Positions 36,127 through 47,909 of a stretch of DNA of 64,000 bases are shown here, piece after piece. Position 1 is the stretch's first letter. Every line of letters starts with the position of its first letter. Source of the DNA: Fomes fomentarius (Eukaryota; Basidiomycota; Agaricomycetes; Polyporales; Polyporaceae). Made by a program: the position numbers and the translations under genes. The stretch lies in NCBI GenBank assembly GCA_022606135.1, contig JABYQN010000004.1, positions 2,604,001 to 2,668,000 of the forward strand. The letters run 5' to 3'. A model generated the notes under the pieces. The model was not told where the DNA came from, did no database searches, and saw only the letters and a list, made by a program, of their open reading frames with translations.

Positions 36127-37189
36127 CACTCCAGGCTTGGGGGTGTGGGAAGTCGTGAGAAAGAACATGTGAGGAGAGTACCTACCAAGAGAACCGCAGC
36201 ACTTGCTCTCGTCTTTATGCACTAGCCCGCCGAAGTGATAGGCTTTAAGCTCGGTTTTAGGCTCCATGTCAGCGCCCCGCGCGAGACCGCACCAAAGAGC
36301 GAGAGAACGTCCGAGCCACCTGTATCACACCCACTGCGTATCAACGCATGTGAGGAGCAGGAAGCAAACATGGCTGACATGACGCACAGGAATGGTGTGC
36401 CACTTTGGTAATGCCGACAAGGCCGCAGAGCAGGAAGACAGATTGGCGCAGGCTGGCGTTCACCTGGGAACGATACTGATGACCGGGTAACAAAGACCCG
36501 AACAGGATGAGAGGTCCCTGTCCTCTAGTTTTCAGCTTACAAGTGCACATACACAGGTACAATGGATGCCATAATCCAACGGTCGCGTGTTCTGAGTAAT
36601 TAACCGTAACAGAGATATTGCTCTTCGTCTTGCGGTCGGAATTGTCTGATTGTCTGGACCTTCGAAGGGTGCCACCTTGGTGGCGCCGAGCACTGGATTA
36701 TCTAGATTATCACCACTGTCACCACGTCTACCGTGTGTGTTTTGCATGATGTCGCAGCATTGTAACTCCCTCATCATGGGGCAGGTCGAATCTGAGCGAG
36801 TGAACCTGAGAACGGTTTCTCCAAGAGGGAAATACATGGGCTCGAAGAATCTTCAGGAGATGCGAGTATCACGTACATGGCTCAAACGCCACTAATTGAA
36901 TTCAAAGTACAGAGCAGTCGTGGAGGGCGCTTGTTTGCGGCGCAGGCGCACCGCGCATCAGGTTGTGGCCGTTCATCGCGGTTCACATCAATCTCTATTT
37001 GCCCAGCCGTCACAACGTGCTGTCACCGTCGTACCACTAGACCTCAGTCCTGCTATTGCAATTGTTGAGCTTCAAAGACAACTATATTCAACCTCAATCA
37101 TGGTTCCGCAAGTTATCCCGTTTCTCCGTCATGGTAGTAGTCCAAGGCTCATGCGAGCAAGTAATGGACACTGGGGATCTCGGCGGCTT
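36127..37189. other. Intergenic, between genes M and N
   Basis: No gene recognised. The 146-codon plus-strand ORF 36896-37336 runs antisense into the gene N tail and is probably spurious. Confidence 0.45.
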
Positions 37190-39314
37190 CTAAGTGCAAC
37201 TGTTGATTATCTTGTGATCTCTTGTAACATGAGCGGAGCCGCTGACCTGTGCATCTGGATCTGCTGCACATGCAGCGTTCTCGCAATCCATGTGCTGAAA
37301 TATGCTCATGCCTTGTATTGTACTGCATCCATTTGATCCGTTGGCGAGCTGTGCGAGTGGTTTCCTGGAGTTCAGGCTAAGACACATTGCAACTGAAATG
37401 TTAGTCGGTGTAGATTGAAGAACACAGTAGCTGTCACGAAGACGTACAAGACTAGCAAAGAATTAGTGTAGACTGTAGAACGGCATAGAACGGCATAGAA
37501 CGTCAGTCAAATCTCACATATGGGAGAACTCGGTGATGGACACAGGATGACGTACTCTTTGGAGATGGAAGCACCAAGGCAACGTGAATCAACAACTGCG
37601 ACTGCGCGAGCGACTGCAAGAAGTCGCATAAGCTAATTAACACAGTCATGGAAGCGGAGTGAGACGACTTACTAGAATAAGAGCTGGGACTGCGAGCAGG
37701 CTAGCGATATAGTACATCAATTTCTCAGCATATATTCGATCCATTATTTAGGAGCATACCTAACACAAATTGCTGCGCGAAGAGAGACATGAGCTTTGGC
37801 CTGACGAGTTGTGTGACTAGAGAGGAGCTACTCACACGCAAAGAGCGCATACTTCACCAGGGTATCTAATGCAATGTTGGTTCTAGATGGCTCGTCAACC
37901 TTCAGATGCGGTCTTAATATGCGCAAGAACACTCACCGGTTGAAGCTGCCACGGCTGCGACGGAGGAGTACCACCAGGGCGGCCGTGAGGGCAATATCTG
38001 CAATGAGCATGGTCCCGAAAAGCGCCGAATCAACGCCCTATCACAGCAACCTCGAATCAAAAGTGATTTGTGGTATGAATGGGAGGATGACCTACAGAGA
38101 CACGGGCCCATCCCGTGAACGTGATGATATGGAGGCTAAGTCGCAGCATGATAAGTTCAAAGGTCATCCTGAGTGATTTCAACAGCGTACCTGAGACCCA
38201 AGTCCACTGTGTCCATATATGCAAGAGATTCATAACATGCAGCTTGGATAACCAAGAGTCACACTTACCGATGATCATGCCTAAGGAGCATGTGAATTGG
38301 TAGAATGAGTAGTAGGTTGTGTATTATGCTATATCTGAATTCACTCACTGAACTCGATGAGGAATAGCACACCCTGACATATCAGCTCAGCGTGTGCACA
38401 GAGACTACCACAGCAGCGCGTTCACTCACGATGGCAATTACAGGTACAATGAAGGCCCTATTCACTGCAGTGAATGCGCGTTCGACGTCAGTATGAAGAT
38501 AAGAGGCGCATAGCTGAAGATGTACATATGTAGACACGCCGGATGTAAAATCTATCGAACTGACGGTCAGCCCTGATCTGATTGAGGTGACAGATGGTAG
38601 CATACATTTGAACGAGAATAATGACACCGAACTGGAAGGAAGTCAACTACTACGACTGGTTTCATTGAGTTCCATAAGGAAGCGCACCGTTGTTAGACAG
38701 ATAATCTACCAAGCAGCAGATGAGAATCACTGCATTCGGAACTTACGAGGCACGGTTAGACGCACCCGAATAGACCTGATGCAAAAGTAAGCCAAGCGTA
38801 TAAAGCGGAGTTCAAGCATGACCCACCAGATGATAGAATCCATAGCTTCAGAATCTCCGAAGTAGTTTGAGACGAGGTAATGATAGCTGTCAGGCGCGGA
38901 GACAACTCTTCATATGACATTCGATACAATGAGCATTATGGAACACACCAGCTATGTATGAGCGTTGCGGAGTGAAAGGTATCCAGCACACTTCACGGGC
39001 ATGTCTATCAGTTGATGTCCGTCGACAGGGCGTTACTAGACGCACATCACAACAGCGACCTGTAGGAGCAATCTTTCTCAGAGCACTCTACTTCACAGAA
39101 GTAGGGGAGACCTACAAAAATTTTCAGGAAAAGACGGTCATCCAAGTTTTGCTGTAGATAAAGCATGGTATTCTCCACTGTAGAGCCATACAATCTACAC
39201 CGCCATCACCTTGAAAATGAGTTTATGGTGTGCAATGACGATGAATTTTACTCACATCAGGGTTACAAATGTTCCTATAAGTATCACACCCATAGTTCCA
39301 TCAAGGGTGACCAT
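37190..39314 (-). CDS. DUF6534-type membrane protein (gene N)
   Basis: The ATG at 39312-39314 gives MVTLDGTMGVILIGTFVTLM, then a 46-nt intron and LYGSTVENTMLYL with LDDRLFLKIFV. YHYLVSNYFGDSEAMDSIIW is clear at about 38850-38910. The exon ending VVLLRRSRGSFNR (37940-38010) and the following RTNIALDTLVKYALFAC (37840-37900) are the RTGF and NTG equivalents. The tail begins LNSRKPL and ends KIINSCT at 37190. The third helix exon is not clearly readable. A 10-bp direct repeat (gaacggcata, about 2.5 copies, 37477-37501) sits in or next to a 3' intron. Diverges from the first ZZ gene, 1.2 kb away. Confidence 0.77.
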
Positions 39315-40538
39315 CGTCAGGCAACAACCAGACCAGCAGGTGTCAGGAATGAAGAGTGAGAAAAAGCGTGAAGCACGAGTAGGCGGGGCAGACACACGTC
39401 CCCTCAAGTCTATTATACGTCGAATCGCGCTACCTGTTGACTTGATGATGTTCTGGTCGCCAGATGACGACGAGGGACAGCATCGAGCATACAAGAAGAG
39501 AAGGGCAGTGCGTTCAGGTGAGAAACTACAAGCTTCCGATAGGGAAGTGGCATTGGGAAGCTGCGAGATGGGATATATGGAAGTTGTTCGGCGACTCGGA
39601 TGGGATCATGGTCATCACTGGATTAGTAAAATCTATCACCACTCCCTCCTTGCCAAGCTAGCGCAATACTATACTTTTTCTGACAGTCAGATTGTTACAA
39701 TACGAGGCCGTGGCAGCAAGAGAGAGAAAGTGCATAGTGACATATGCGTAAGAGGAAGATGGTTGTCCCACCAGAGGCAGATTGCCTCGTCACAGAACAG
39801 ACATCTGCTGTTCCCCTGTCCACATGCTCATCAGTGCTGTCCATAACATCATCTTCGCGACCACAGTCAACTTTCGTATCTCTGGAGCACTAGTAGTTTC
39901 GGAATGGGTTCTGATGCCCTCCTGCCCTTGCCCTGCCCCTGCCCCTGTATATATAGTATATGCTCGTTCCTCGCAGTGTGAGTCCAGACGATCTCCCTGG
40001 CATCCTCTTCATGCGATGGCCCCAAAGCTGAACTATCTGTCCATGTAGGCATTCACGTCAACTGGTCTACTATATTGGAACACCCGACAAGACGACAACG
40101 CCAACAAGGCGCGCGAGCACAACAGGACTCGGAGCTAACATTCCAGCAGCTTACTCTCATGCCGATCTGTTCTACCTCATGTATTCGTAGTTCACCCTAG
40201 GATCGGGGTTTTCGGTCTTTCGATACTCGTGACAACAACACGACTGCGACGGCCGATGAAGATATACCTGAGCCAGACACCGCGCAATTCGTCTGCCCTA
40301 TATCGCTGACCTGATGGGATGACTCGGAGTGACTTGCGCTATACTGCTGCCCCTACTGCGTAACTGTCACTTGTCAGTCTGGAGAAGCGCCAGGTAGCGC
40401 CTGCATCACAGGAGTACTCACGACTACTGTCCCGCGGGCCGCAGTTCGTGGCGCCAACGAAGCTTGCCAGCACCCCTTGCGTACTCCTTGCCAGACCTAA
40501 CGTAGGCAGAAGGCTTGGCGACGAGCAGAACTACAAGG
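39315..40538. other. Divergent region between gene N and ZZ gene 1
   Basis: Holds the gene N promoter, a pyrimidine-rich CCCTGC repeat (about 39918-39951) running into a tatatatagtatat stretch (39952-39962), and from about 40440 the 5' flank that is shared with the second ZZ gene. The long plus ORF 39211-39846 has no recognised domain and overlaps gene N antisense. Confidence 0.45.
39411..39417 (-). promoter_or_regulatory. TATA-like box of gene N
   Basis: GTATAATA on the minus strand lies about 100 nt upstream of the gene N ATG. Confidence 0.35.
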
Positions 40539-41540
40539 ATGCAAGACCAGCAAGCCACTTCGGTACCAGGCACGGCGCTGTTTGGATCGAATGGTTTCAC
40601 CCCATTCTCCACGTCAAGACCTGCCTTTCCTTGGATACAGCCTCCATGGAGCAACAACGAAGCTTTTCATGCAGGCATCTCATGTGGGTTCTGTGGAAAG
40701 TCGAACATCCAAGGCGTGCGGTACAAATGCATCCAATGCCCGCGTGAGTCTTTTCCTCGACATGACCGATAACGCGTCGTTGACACTGACAGACGCAGAT
40801 TACGACCGGTGCAGCGCGTGCATGGCATCCCCGAAGGCATGGATCTCGCACGCTCTGACCCACCAGTTCTTCCCGATCCATAGCTCTTCAGCTAATAATC
40901 TTGAAGACTACAACCGCGTCAAGCAATCCTCGTCACAGTGGGCGACAAAATACGTGCACCATGGTGTCAAGTGCGATGGATGTAACAAGATGGATATTCA
41001 GGGGGTTCGCCACAGATGCTTGCAGTGCAACGGTACGAGGAAGGGTTTCGAATGGGGGTGGTAGGATGAACCACTTACCAGCTCGTCTCACCCCATAGAC
41101 TTCGACTTCTGCGAGCAATGCATCGCCGATGTCAAGCAGCGGCAAGCTCATAGTATCACACACCCATTCTTTCCTATCCTCTCCTTTTTCGGCACCTCTG
41201 CATACACTCATACACGAGCGCTCTTCTTCGCGATGACTGCGCAAAGCGACCAGCAGGACGCTGCGTCACACGTCGGGACGTGGTGCGATCTGTGTAATCA
41301 GAACCCGCTCGTTGGTATCAGACACAAGTGCTTTGACTGTGACGGTGAGTGTGCGACGAACACCGCCTGGACAATGGACTGACGGAACTCACAGACTTCG
41401 ACATGTGCACGCGTTGCATTTCCGACCCTGCTCAAAGGCTAAAACACAACTTGCGGCATACGTTCTTCCCGATATCAAAGCCCGGCGAGAAGTCGCAGTT
41501 CGATGCAGCTGTGATTGTGAGAAATATGGGTGCAATGTAG
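40539..41540 (+). CDS. Triple ZZ-type zinc-finger protein, copy 1
   Basis: Four exons: 40539-40743, 40799-41032, 41099-41344 and 41395-41540. They sum to 831 nt, a clean 276 codons plus stop. The protein carries three ZZ-like fingers. The first starts CGFCGKSNIQGVRYKCIQC and continues YDRCSACM. The second reads CDGCNKMDIQGVRHRCLQC then DFDFCEQC. The third reads CDLCNQNPLVGIRHKCFDC then DFDMCTRC. Each is followed by a spacer ending H-[T/P]-F-F-P-I. ZZ fingers bind two zinc ions and often recognise peptides such as histone or N-degron tails; the partner here is unknown. The N-terminal 45 residues (Pro/Ser/Phe-rich) are longer than in copy 2. Start chosen as the first ATG in frame with finger one. 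Its inverted paralogue is at 52389-53329. Confidence 0.88.
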
Positions 41541-43195
41541 ATGTTCGCAATGTAATCAAGTATATGCAAAAGCAAAGAGAGACCGAGAGTTGCAGTCTGT
41601 GCAGGCAGCCAACGGCGGCCCACGCCTCCGGCTCACGAACTTCAGAGTCACATGTCACACCGTGACACTACGCGCGTCTCTCCGAGCGCCGTTTGCCAAT
41701 TGCAACTTGAGTCTCTCCCCCATGAGTGCTGAGGATTGATGGCTCAGCGCACATGGAATGTGAGCTCAACGGAAGAAGACAGAGCATGTGCTTGATGAGC
41801 CGTGTTGTTTTGTCGCCTCAGGTGCGCTCGTGGAAACTGTATACCACGTCCATGATACTCCACTTACATTATGATCTCTCTAGCAAATGGGGATTCTGCT
41901 CAGGTTGTCCCGCTGAATTGTTCTCTCTAGCCCTCTGGCTGAAACAGTAGCAAGTTTGGGTCTTTTGTGGTCATGAGGATCGACTCTCTTACTGCATCGT
42001 CCAGATAGTCTCATCCTCAATAACCTTAGTGCGACCTTCGCCTTCGATCCGGATATGGAACTATGTCCCTGCTCTTTGCTGCCGCATTGCTCCTGGCGGG
42101 GCTCCGCCGTCTCCGCTGCCGCATCGTGGTCTTCACGTTGTTCCCTCCTAGAGCACCTGCTGCACAAGACAATTCGGGTCACTTCTAGCTGCGTTATATC
42201 CCTGGCAGCGTTCCGGGTCTTTCAGTCCGTCGCTGTACAACAAGGTTGACTTGCCGTCGCGACTTGCCCGAGAACACTCAGCGGAGGAGAATGAGCTGAT
42301 ACTGTAGTGGAGCGCAGACGGTAGTCAGATATCAAGGTGTCGAAAGTAATCATGAAAGCAGCAACGGCCCGCCCTGGGCTCTCCCGACTACGTTCCAACA
42401 TTGACGTGAGGCTGCACGCCTTCATGACGGTTCACGCATTCGCGTTCGGTACCCAAACAAGTATGGCTTGCGACAAGCAGCTGGGTCTGCGATATTGTAT
42501 AAGTAGGTCGTGGATCACTGCACACCGTATCCATGCTCCGCTTCCGTTATTATTGCTATTGCATCAACGTTCGCTATTCACCGTGTGGTCCGTTTCAAAC
42601 CCATGCAAGGCACGCTCTGGGATGGTGCAAGCAGTAATCCCATCGTACTACATAAGTAGAATTTCGAAAGTACCAGGTCTGCAGAAACAGATTGTAAGTG
42701 ATGCTGACAAAGCGGCATCGAGAACGGCTGCAATTTGCATTGGGAGCGGGATGCCAAGCCAGCCGACCGGTGTTTAGGACGACTTGGCGCCATTTCAAAT
42801 GGAGCGGCACAAGCATGCCGAATCCGGCCGGCGCTTGAAGATGGTCTTGGCTGTCCTTCCACCTCAAGGCCTCAACACCTCCGAGTCCCTGCGCTCAGCC
42901 ATGCTCAAGTATATATATATATGTATACGGCGAACTCGGACAGCACTGCATCGATGAACACCACAGCCCGGACGACCGTGGCATGAGCCCGCAGCGCAGC
43001 ACCCAGCGTGCCGTACATGTACGGATGCGCAGCTGAGCGAAACGGAACGGCAACAAACCCTCACAAGTTCTACTGATCAACGCCCTGATCTCAGATCAAT
43101 CGGCGTCTCCCCAGACCACTCATATTATACCCGGGATCCTATCACACGAGCACCTCTGCTCGTCCGACTCGGATGTGCCCAGGACGCGTCCACTC
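41541..43195. other. Intergenic, ZZ gene 1 to the Stealth gene
   Basis: About 50-60 bp after the ZZ stop are still similar to copy 2, then similarity ends. The rest holds ORFs without domains. A (TA)n tract (42910-42922) and a CATATTATAC at 43121-43130 lie upstream of the Stealth gene and could be promoter elements. Confidence 0.5.
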
Positions 43196-46092
43196 ATGTC
43201 CTCCGCAAACTACATCCCTCTCACCCAGATATCGCCTTCAGAGTTCTTCTGGCATCCCAAGGCTGCCCAGCATGCATCCGTCAGATCCTACTTCACGCGC
43301 AAGCGTACTATAATCGCGCTCGTAGCTGCGACTTCGCTCATCACGCTCCTGGTCTTCCTGAGGCACTCCAAGGACGATGACGAGTTTGACCCATTCTGGC
43401 CAATAAACTGGGCGTATCAGCCCTCCTATATCGCCATCCCTGTACCAGACACTCTCCCTCCTGCTGCTCGCCCGAAACTCAGACCCGTACGTGACCTCCC
43501 TTCCGCGTGTCTCGAGCAGTACTATGCCTCCGGCCTTCCCTGCCATGATGGCAGGGGACCCGTCCCCATGGACATTCTTTGGACATGGGTTAACGGCTCC
43601 GACCCCCTCTTCGTCGATGCCAGGCAACGCGCTGCCGAATCCTATGCCGAGAACGACCCAAACAGACCCAAAAAGTCAAACAACCCCTCCCGCATGTTCC
43701 GGTGCGTTTGCATTTCTCTCACGCATCACTATCGTTGTTCCCAACACGTCTTTGCAGCGACCATGACGAACTCCGACATTCCATCCGTTCCGTCCTCGCC
43801 AACTTCCGCCCGTATACTACGCGCTTCCACATCGTCACCTCGGATTTTGACTATCCAGAGGAGCAGTTGAACCAGTCGTTCCCCGTCTCCCGGCCTGGAT
43901 ATTGGAGACTTGGCCTCCAGCCGCAATGGCTCGATAGCTCTGAGAACGCCAATGAATGGCGGGACGGCGATGTCCGCCTGTCCCTCACGCACCATGCCCA
44001 TTTCTTCGAGCCGTACAATCGCAGCAACTTCAATAGGTACCTCGCATCATCTTTCCTCCTCCAGTCCGTCCGACGATGACACCGTGCTCTACCAGCTATG
44101 CCATAGAAACCCAATTCAGCCACCTACAGGACATATCCGAAAACTTGTGCGTGCAATCTTCCTCCGTGCTATATTTGCAGCGCTGACGCTTCCCTGCCTC
44201 CCACAGTATCTACATGGTACGCGCAGTCTTCATTCCCGTCCTCACAGCCTCACACGACCATAATTAACGCGGGTGCACAGAATGATGACTTCTTCATGTC
44301 ATTGCCGCTGACGCCATACAGCTTTTACACACATCGTGAGTTGCCTCTTGTTCCCATATGACGCCTTTGAGTCCCGTCAAATGAATACTGACCGTCCCGC
44401 TCGGCAGAGTACGGCCTCGTCTTCCGCATCCAGAAGGACATGGGTGTCGGCCCGGACTGGCCGCACGAAGATGCAAAGGGTGAATGGCGCACGATGGGGG
44501 TCTCGAACTGGCTCCTCAGTATGTCCTCCTCTGCTCGAGCTCACTCGCACGACCTGACTCAACTCAATTTCCTTCCTCTGCTCTCGTCTCAACGTCTCAA
44601 CAGGCAAACGGTTTGGCCGTCGAGAGCGCTTCTACGTCCAACACCAAGGCAAGGCGCTCTCATTTGCGCTCATCCAGGAACACGCGCTCATCTGGCCCGA
44701 ATGGCTCGCCAAGACCGCGACGCACGCCTTCCGCGAAACAGAGGGCGGCGAGGGCGACGTGTACCAGATGTTCATGTTCGCGCACTTTGTCGTCGAACGC
44801 GCGCGCGAGGCGCTCCTCTGGACGTGGGTCATCGGACGCGTGGGCGGCTTGGATGACAGCTGGAGCGAGCACGAGGAGCAGCGGGCGTGGATCGAGCTCG
44901 GGGGATGGTGGGACGGCGACCAGAGCAAAGAGATTGAAGTGTACTCCGGGAGACGGGAGACGCTGAACTCGGACAGGGTCAGGGAGAATTTGAAGGAGGG
45001 AGGCATCGAGCCCAATGGCACGTGGCGGACGGATTGGCACTTCAGTGCGTCACCCCTATGCTTACACCCGCGAAACGCGCTGACTCAGACACCCCAGCCA
45101 ACCTCGACGGGTACGCGTATAACTTCTACGGCAGGACAGGCAATGGCAACTGGCCGGTGTTCGACGAGGAGAGGCTCCCCGAGTTCGCAGACGACGAGGG
45201 TTCGCAGAAGAAAGAGGAATGGGAGCGTAACCGGCGCAAGTGCGTCATCAAGCGCGACGAGTGCTTTGGCAGTGTGCGCGCTGCGGACGGTGGTCCACCC
45301 AAGGCGAGCGACATCTTCAAGGAGATCGCGTTCAACAAGCCGCAGTGCGGTGATTGTGGTACGTCGTCTTGGTCCCGGTCTTGTTCTTGGTCACCATCGT
45401 CTATTCTATCCCCGCATGGCCGGCGTCTCGTCTGACTTCCCCTCTCACTGCGCCCGCTGACGAACGGTGTAAACAGTGATCGTCGCCCTTGTGAACAAGA
45501 GTGGTCCCTTGGGCCTCTCAAGCTTCCTTCCCCACCACGACCGTCGCTCGCCGTCCTCTGACGAACATCCAGCGAGTGATGCGGAGGCGATACCGCACCT
45601 CCCGCTCGTCGACGAGTGGCAGCACGGACAGTTCGCCCTCCGCGACGTGATGAAGTACGCGCCGGACACGAGCGTGCGGGAATGGAGCATGCGTCTCATG
45701 CAGCGATATCGTTATGTCATCGGTGCGTCTCACCCTCCCACCTCACGCTGCGGGCCTACTGCGAGTTCCCGCTGGCGCCCGATTGCCATGCCGTCGTCGT
45801 CGTACTGACCGAGCCATCTGCAGGCGGTACACACCAGGCGTTCGAACAGCTCCACAACCTGCAGCAAGTCCGCGGTGTGCTCGCGGGCATTGATCGGTCG
45901 CCCGGGATCGCGCTCATGTGTCTGAACGACGACCTGACAAGAGACTTCGATTCCGTCTCGCAGTACCTGTACCGCTGGTTCGAGAAGAAGTGGGGTGAGC
46001 CGGCGGCTTGGGAGATGGACCTGTACCATCGCGACGACAGTGACCGCCCACGACGCATGCTGGAACGTGACACTCTCGCTATTGGCTCATAG
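43196..46092 (+). CDS. Stealth-family sugar phosphotransferase, xylosylphosphotransferase-like
   Basis: The ATG at 43196 (MSSANYIPLTQ) leads to one membrane anchor (TIIALVAATSLITLLVFL, residues about 38-56), as in type II Golgi enzymes. The Stealth conserved regions follow in order. CR1: DILWTWVNGSDPLF. CR2: DHDELRHSIRSVLANF and HIVTSDF, then NSYAIETQFSHLQDISE and NDDFF. CR3: the large exon at 44605-45044 with QHQGKALSFALIQEHALIWP. CR4: MCLNDDLTRDFDSVSQYLY. The stop is at 46090-46092. About ten exons and 740 residues. Stealth enzymes transfer sugar-phosphate groups; in Cryptococcus the homologue Xpt1 adds xylose phosphate to mannose of secreted glycans. Donor and acceptor specificity cannot be read from sequence. 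Base composition is more G+C-rich than the surrounding DUF6534 genes. Confidence 0.87.
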
Positions 46093-46790
46093 GCTGCGCT
46101 GCTGTGAGGTTACTACTGCCGCTGGAGCTTGCTTGCTTCCTTTCTTGTCCGCTTTACATCGCTACACCGCATCTCTGACATCTGTATCTTTATCGTATGT
46201 TCGCCGACATCCGTGTTTTCTTGTCCGTAGCGTTCACCCCCGCATCTCCACCCCTGCCTCCCTGCACAGCTGCATTGCATAATTCATACATCCCAACACC
46301 CATTAGTCATACCCTCACGCACAACACGGAAACTACCTACAGGATGCTTATTATTGATACCAGTACGACTCGCATAACTTGCCTGTGTGTTATAATTGTA
46401 CATCCCTATGAGGTTCTGTCATTCGTTCTCAACGCGACACCGCAGCTCAATGCGTTACTTGCGTTACCCGTCTATTAAGGTTACGTATCCAAATCCCGGT
46501 CCACCTCGGAATCCACACTAGATCCCCGCCAAGAACGATCTGCTGAACTTCCGACTACGCGAAGCTTGCAGGATGAGCATCCGACGTGCCCAGTTCAACC
46601 CCAGCGCAGCCACCTGTCATGTCATCTGCACCGGTGCCGTATGCAGTATGTAATGGTCACCCCGTTTCCAGCTTCCTTGATACATGCCATTGTTCCTCTG
46701 ATATCGGACGGACCGATACACTGGTAGCAATACAGAGCGATACAGACGGATCGAAAACATGCCGGGTGGACTGCGAGGTCGAGGTCGAGG
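46093..46790. other. Convergent intergenic region, Stealth gene and thioesterase
   Basis: 3' flanks of two converging genes; no additional gene seen. Confidence 0.55.
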
Positions 46791-47909
46791 TCACAGCTTC
46801 GCAGGCCGGCTCGGCACAGCGGAACTCTGCCCAGGTCTGACTCTGTGCGTTGGCAATGGCATGGGGACTCGGGCGATAATGTGGGTCGCGGAGATCACGA
46901 GTGTGCCCTTCTTCTTGTCGTAAACCTAGTATAGGATACGGTGTGTTCACGGTCGGATCGCAGCAGCGTTGTCGCGTAAGGCACGTACAGATATAACATG
47001 TCAGTGGCGTTCGCAGACCGTGCCCGGATGAGACCGGGAGAAGCATGCTACGTAAACGCACCTCGCACCGCGCAGATACCGTCCGTCCCTTGAACGAGAG
47101 CGTCGTGCCCACATATTTGAGGGTTGTGCCTCTGGTGGTTGAGAAGAGTCAGTATTTGATTCAATCACTTCATTCCTGATCGGCGATGGGCGGCCGTGTG
47201 GGACAGAGTGCAGAGTGCTGGACGAGTCCGCGGAGCTGTGCGAACTTACCTGACGACAGGAGCGTGCCAGACGATATTCATGGCCGTCGAGAACCCCGAG
47301 GCATCGATGCCTGTAACTGCGGATAGGGCGAAGAGAGGCGCGAACGTCGCACTGATCCAGAGAGTATATGTCACCCTGCAGCTGCGCTCTCAGGAAGGTA
47401 AAAATACCCACAAATCGACGATGAGCATGGCGCACGCTCCGGCAAATGTCCCATGTACGTTCAGCATTTCTAGATAGCATGCGCAAGGAGTCAGCCCAAT
47501 CATACACTGACATCGGTTCTCTCTGAGCTCTGTACTGACCTTCCTCTACCATCAACTCGCATACCGTGACAGCTTCTAGATCGTCAGGCACGCCTTTCCT
47601 AGCAGATAGCGATCCTTTCGGTGACTGCGGACTGGCAGGACTGCCTTCGAATTCGCTGGCACCGTCGTCCTCCGACCCTCGCCTCTTCACATGCACTGCG
47701 ACCATCTTGAGCCCTTTCGCTTGCCCATTTCCGAAGACCTTGCTCCCGAGACGGTGCGCGACATGATAGGCAAGGACGTTCTGGCACAAGACCACATCCG
47801 CCTCAGACAGATTGCTCTCGACTGCGGCGGCGTCGTCGTTGGGTGCTGGCGCTCGGGGAAACGCGCGCAGCCGCGCTATCGCATCCGATCCCGCGGTGGC
47901 CGGCGGCAT
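46791..47909 (-). CDS. Hotdog-fold (PaaI-like) acyl-CoA thioesterase
   Basis: The ATG at 47907-47909 (MPPATAGSDAIARLRAF) starts a 122-codon exon ending VTVCELMVEE. Splicing at 47543 joins it to EMLNVHGTFAGACAMLIVDL, the hallmark [LN]xHGx(3)GGx(7)D-type helix of PaaI-like thioesterases. Next exons read FALSAVTGIDASGFSTAMNI, NIVWHAPV, then GTTLKYVGTTLSFKGRTVSA, and VYDKKKGTLVISATHIIA. The stop is at 46791-46793. The family hydrolyses acyl-CoA thioesters, usually as dimers or tetramers in the cytosol or mitochondrion. Here Ala replaces the first Gly of the HGG motif (HGTFAGA), seen in some eukaryotic members. A 302-codon unspliced frame covers the gene because the first introns lack stops. Confidence 0.75.

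Noticed and set aside
35377..36267. A single 296-residue protein as drawn by the open frame
   Set aside because: It contains introns read through; the spliced model reproduces the family exon pattern, the unspliced one does not.
36896..37336. 146-codon plus-strand ORF
   Set aside because: Overlaps the gene N tail in antisense; no recognisable domain.
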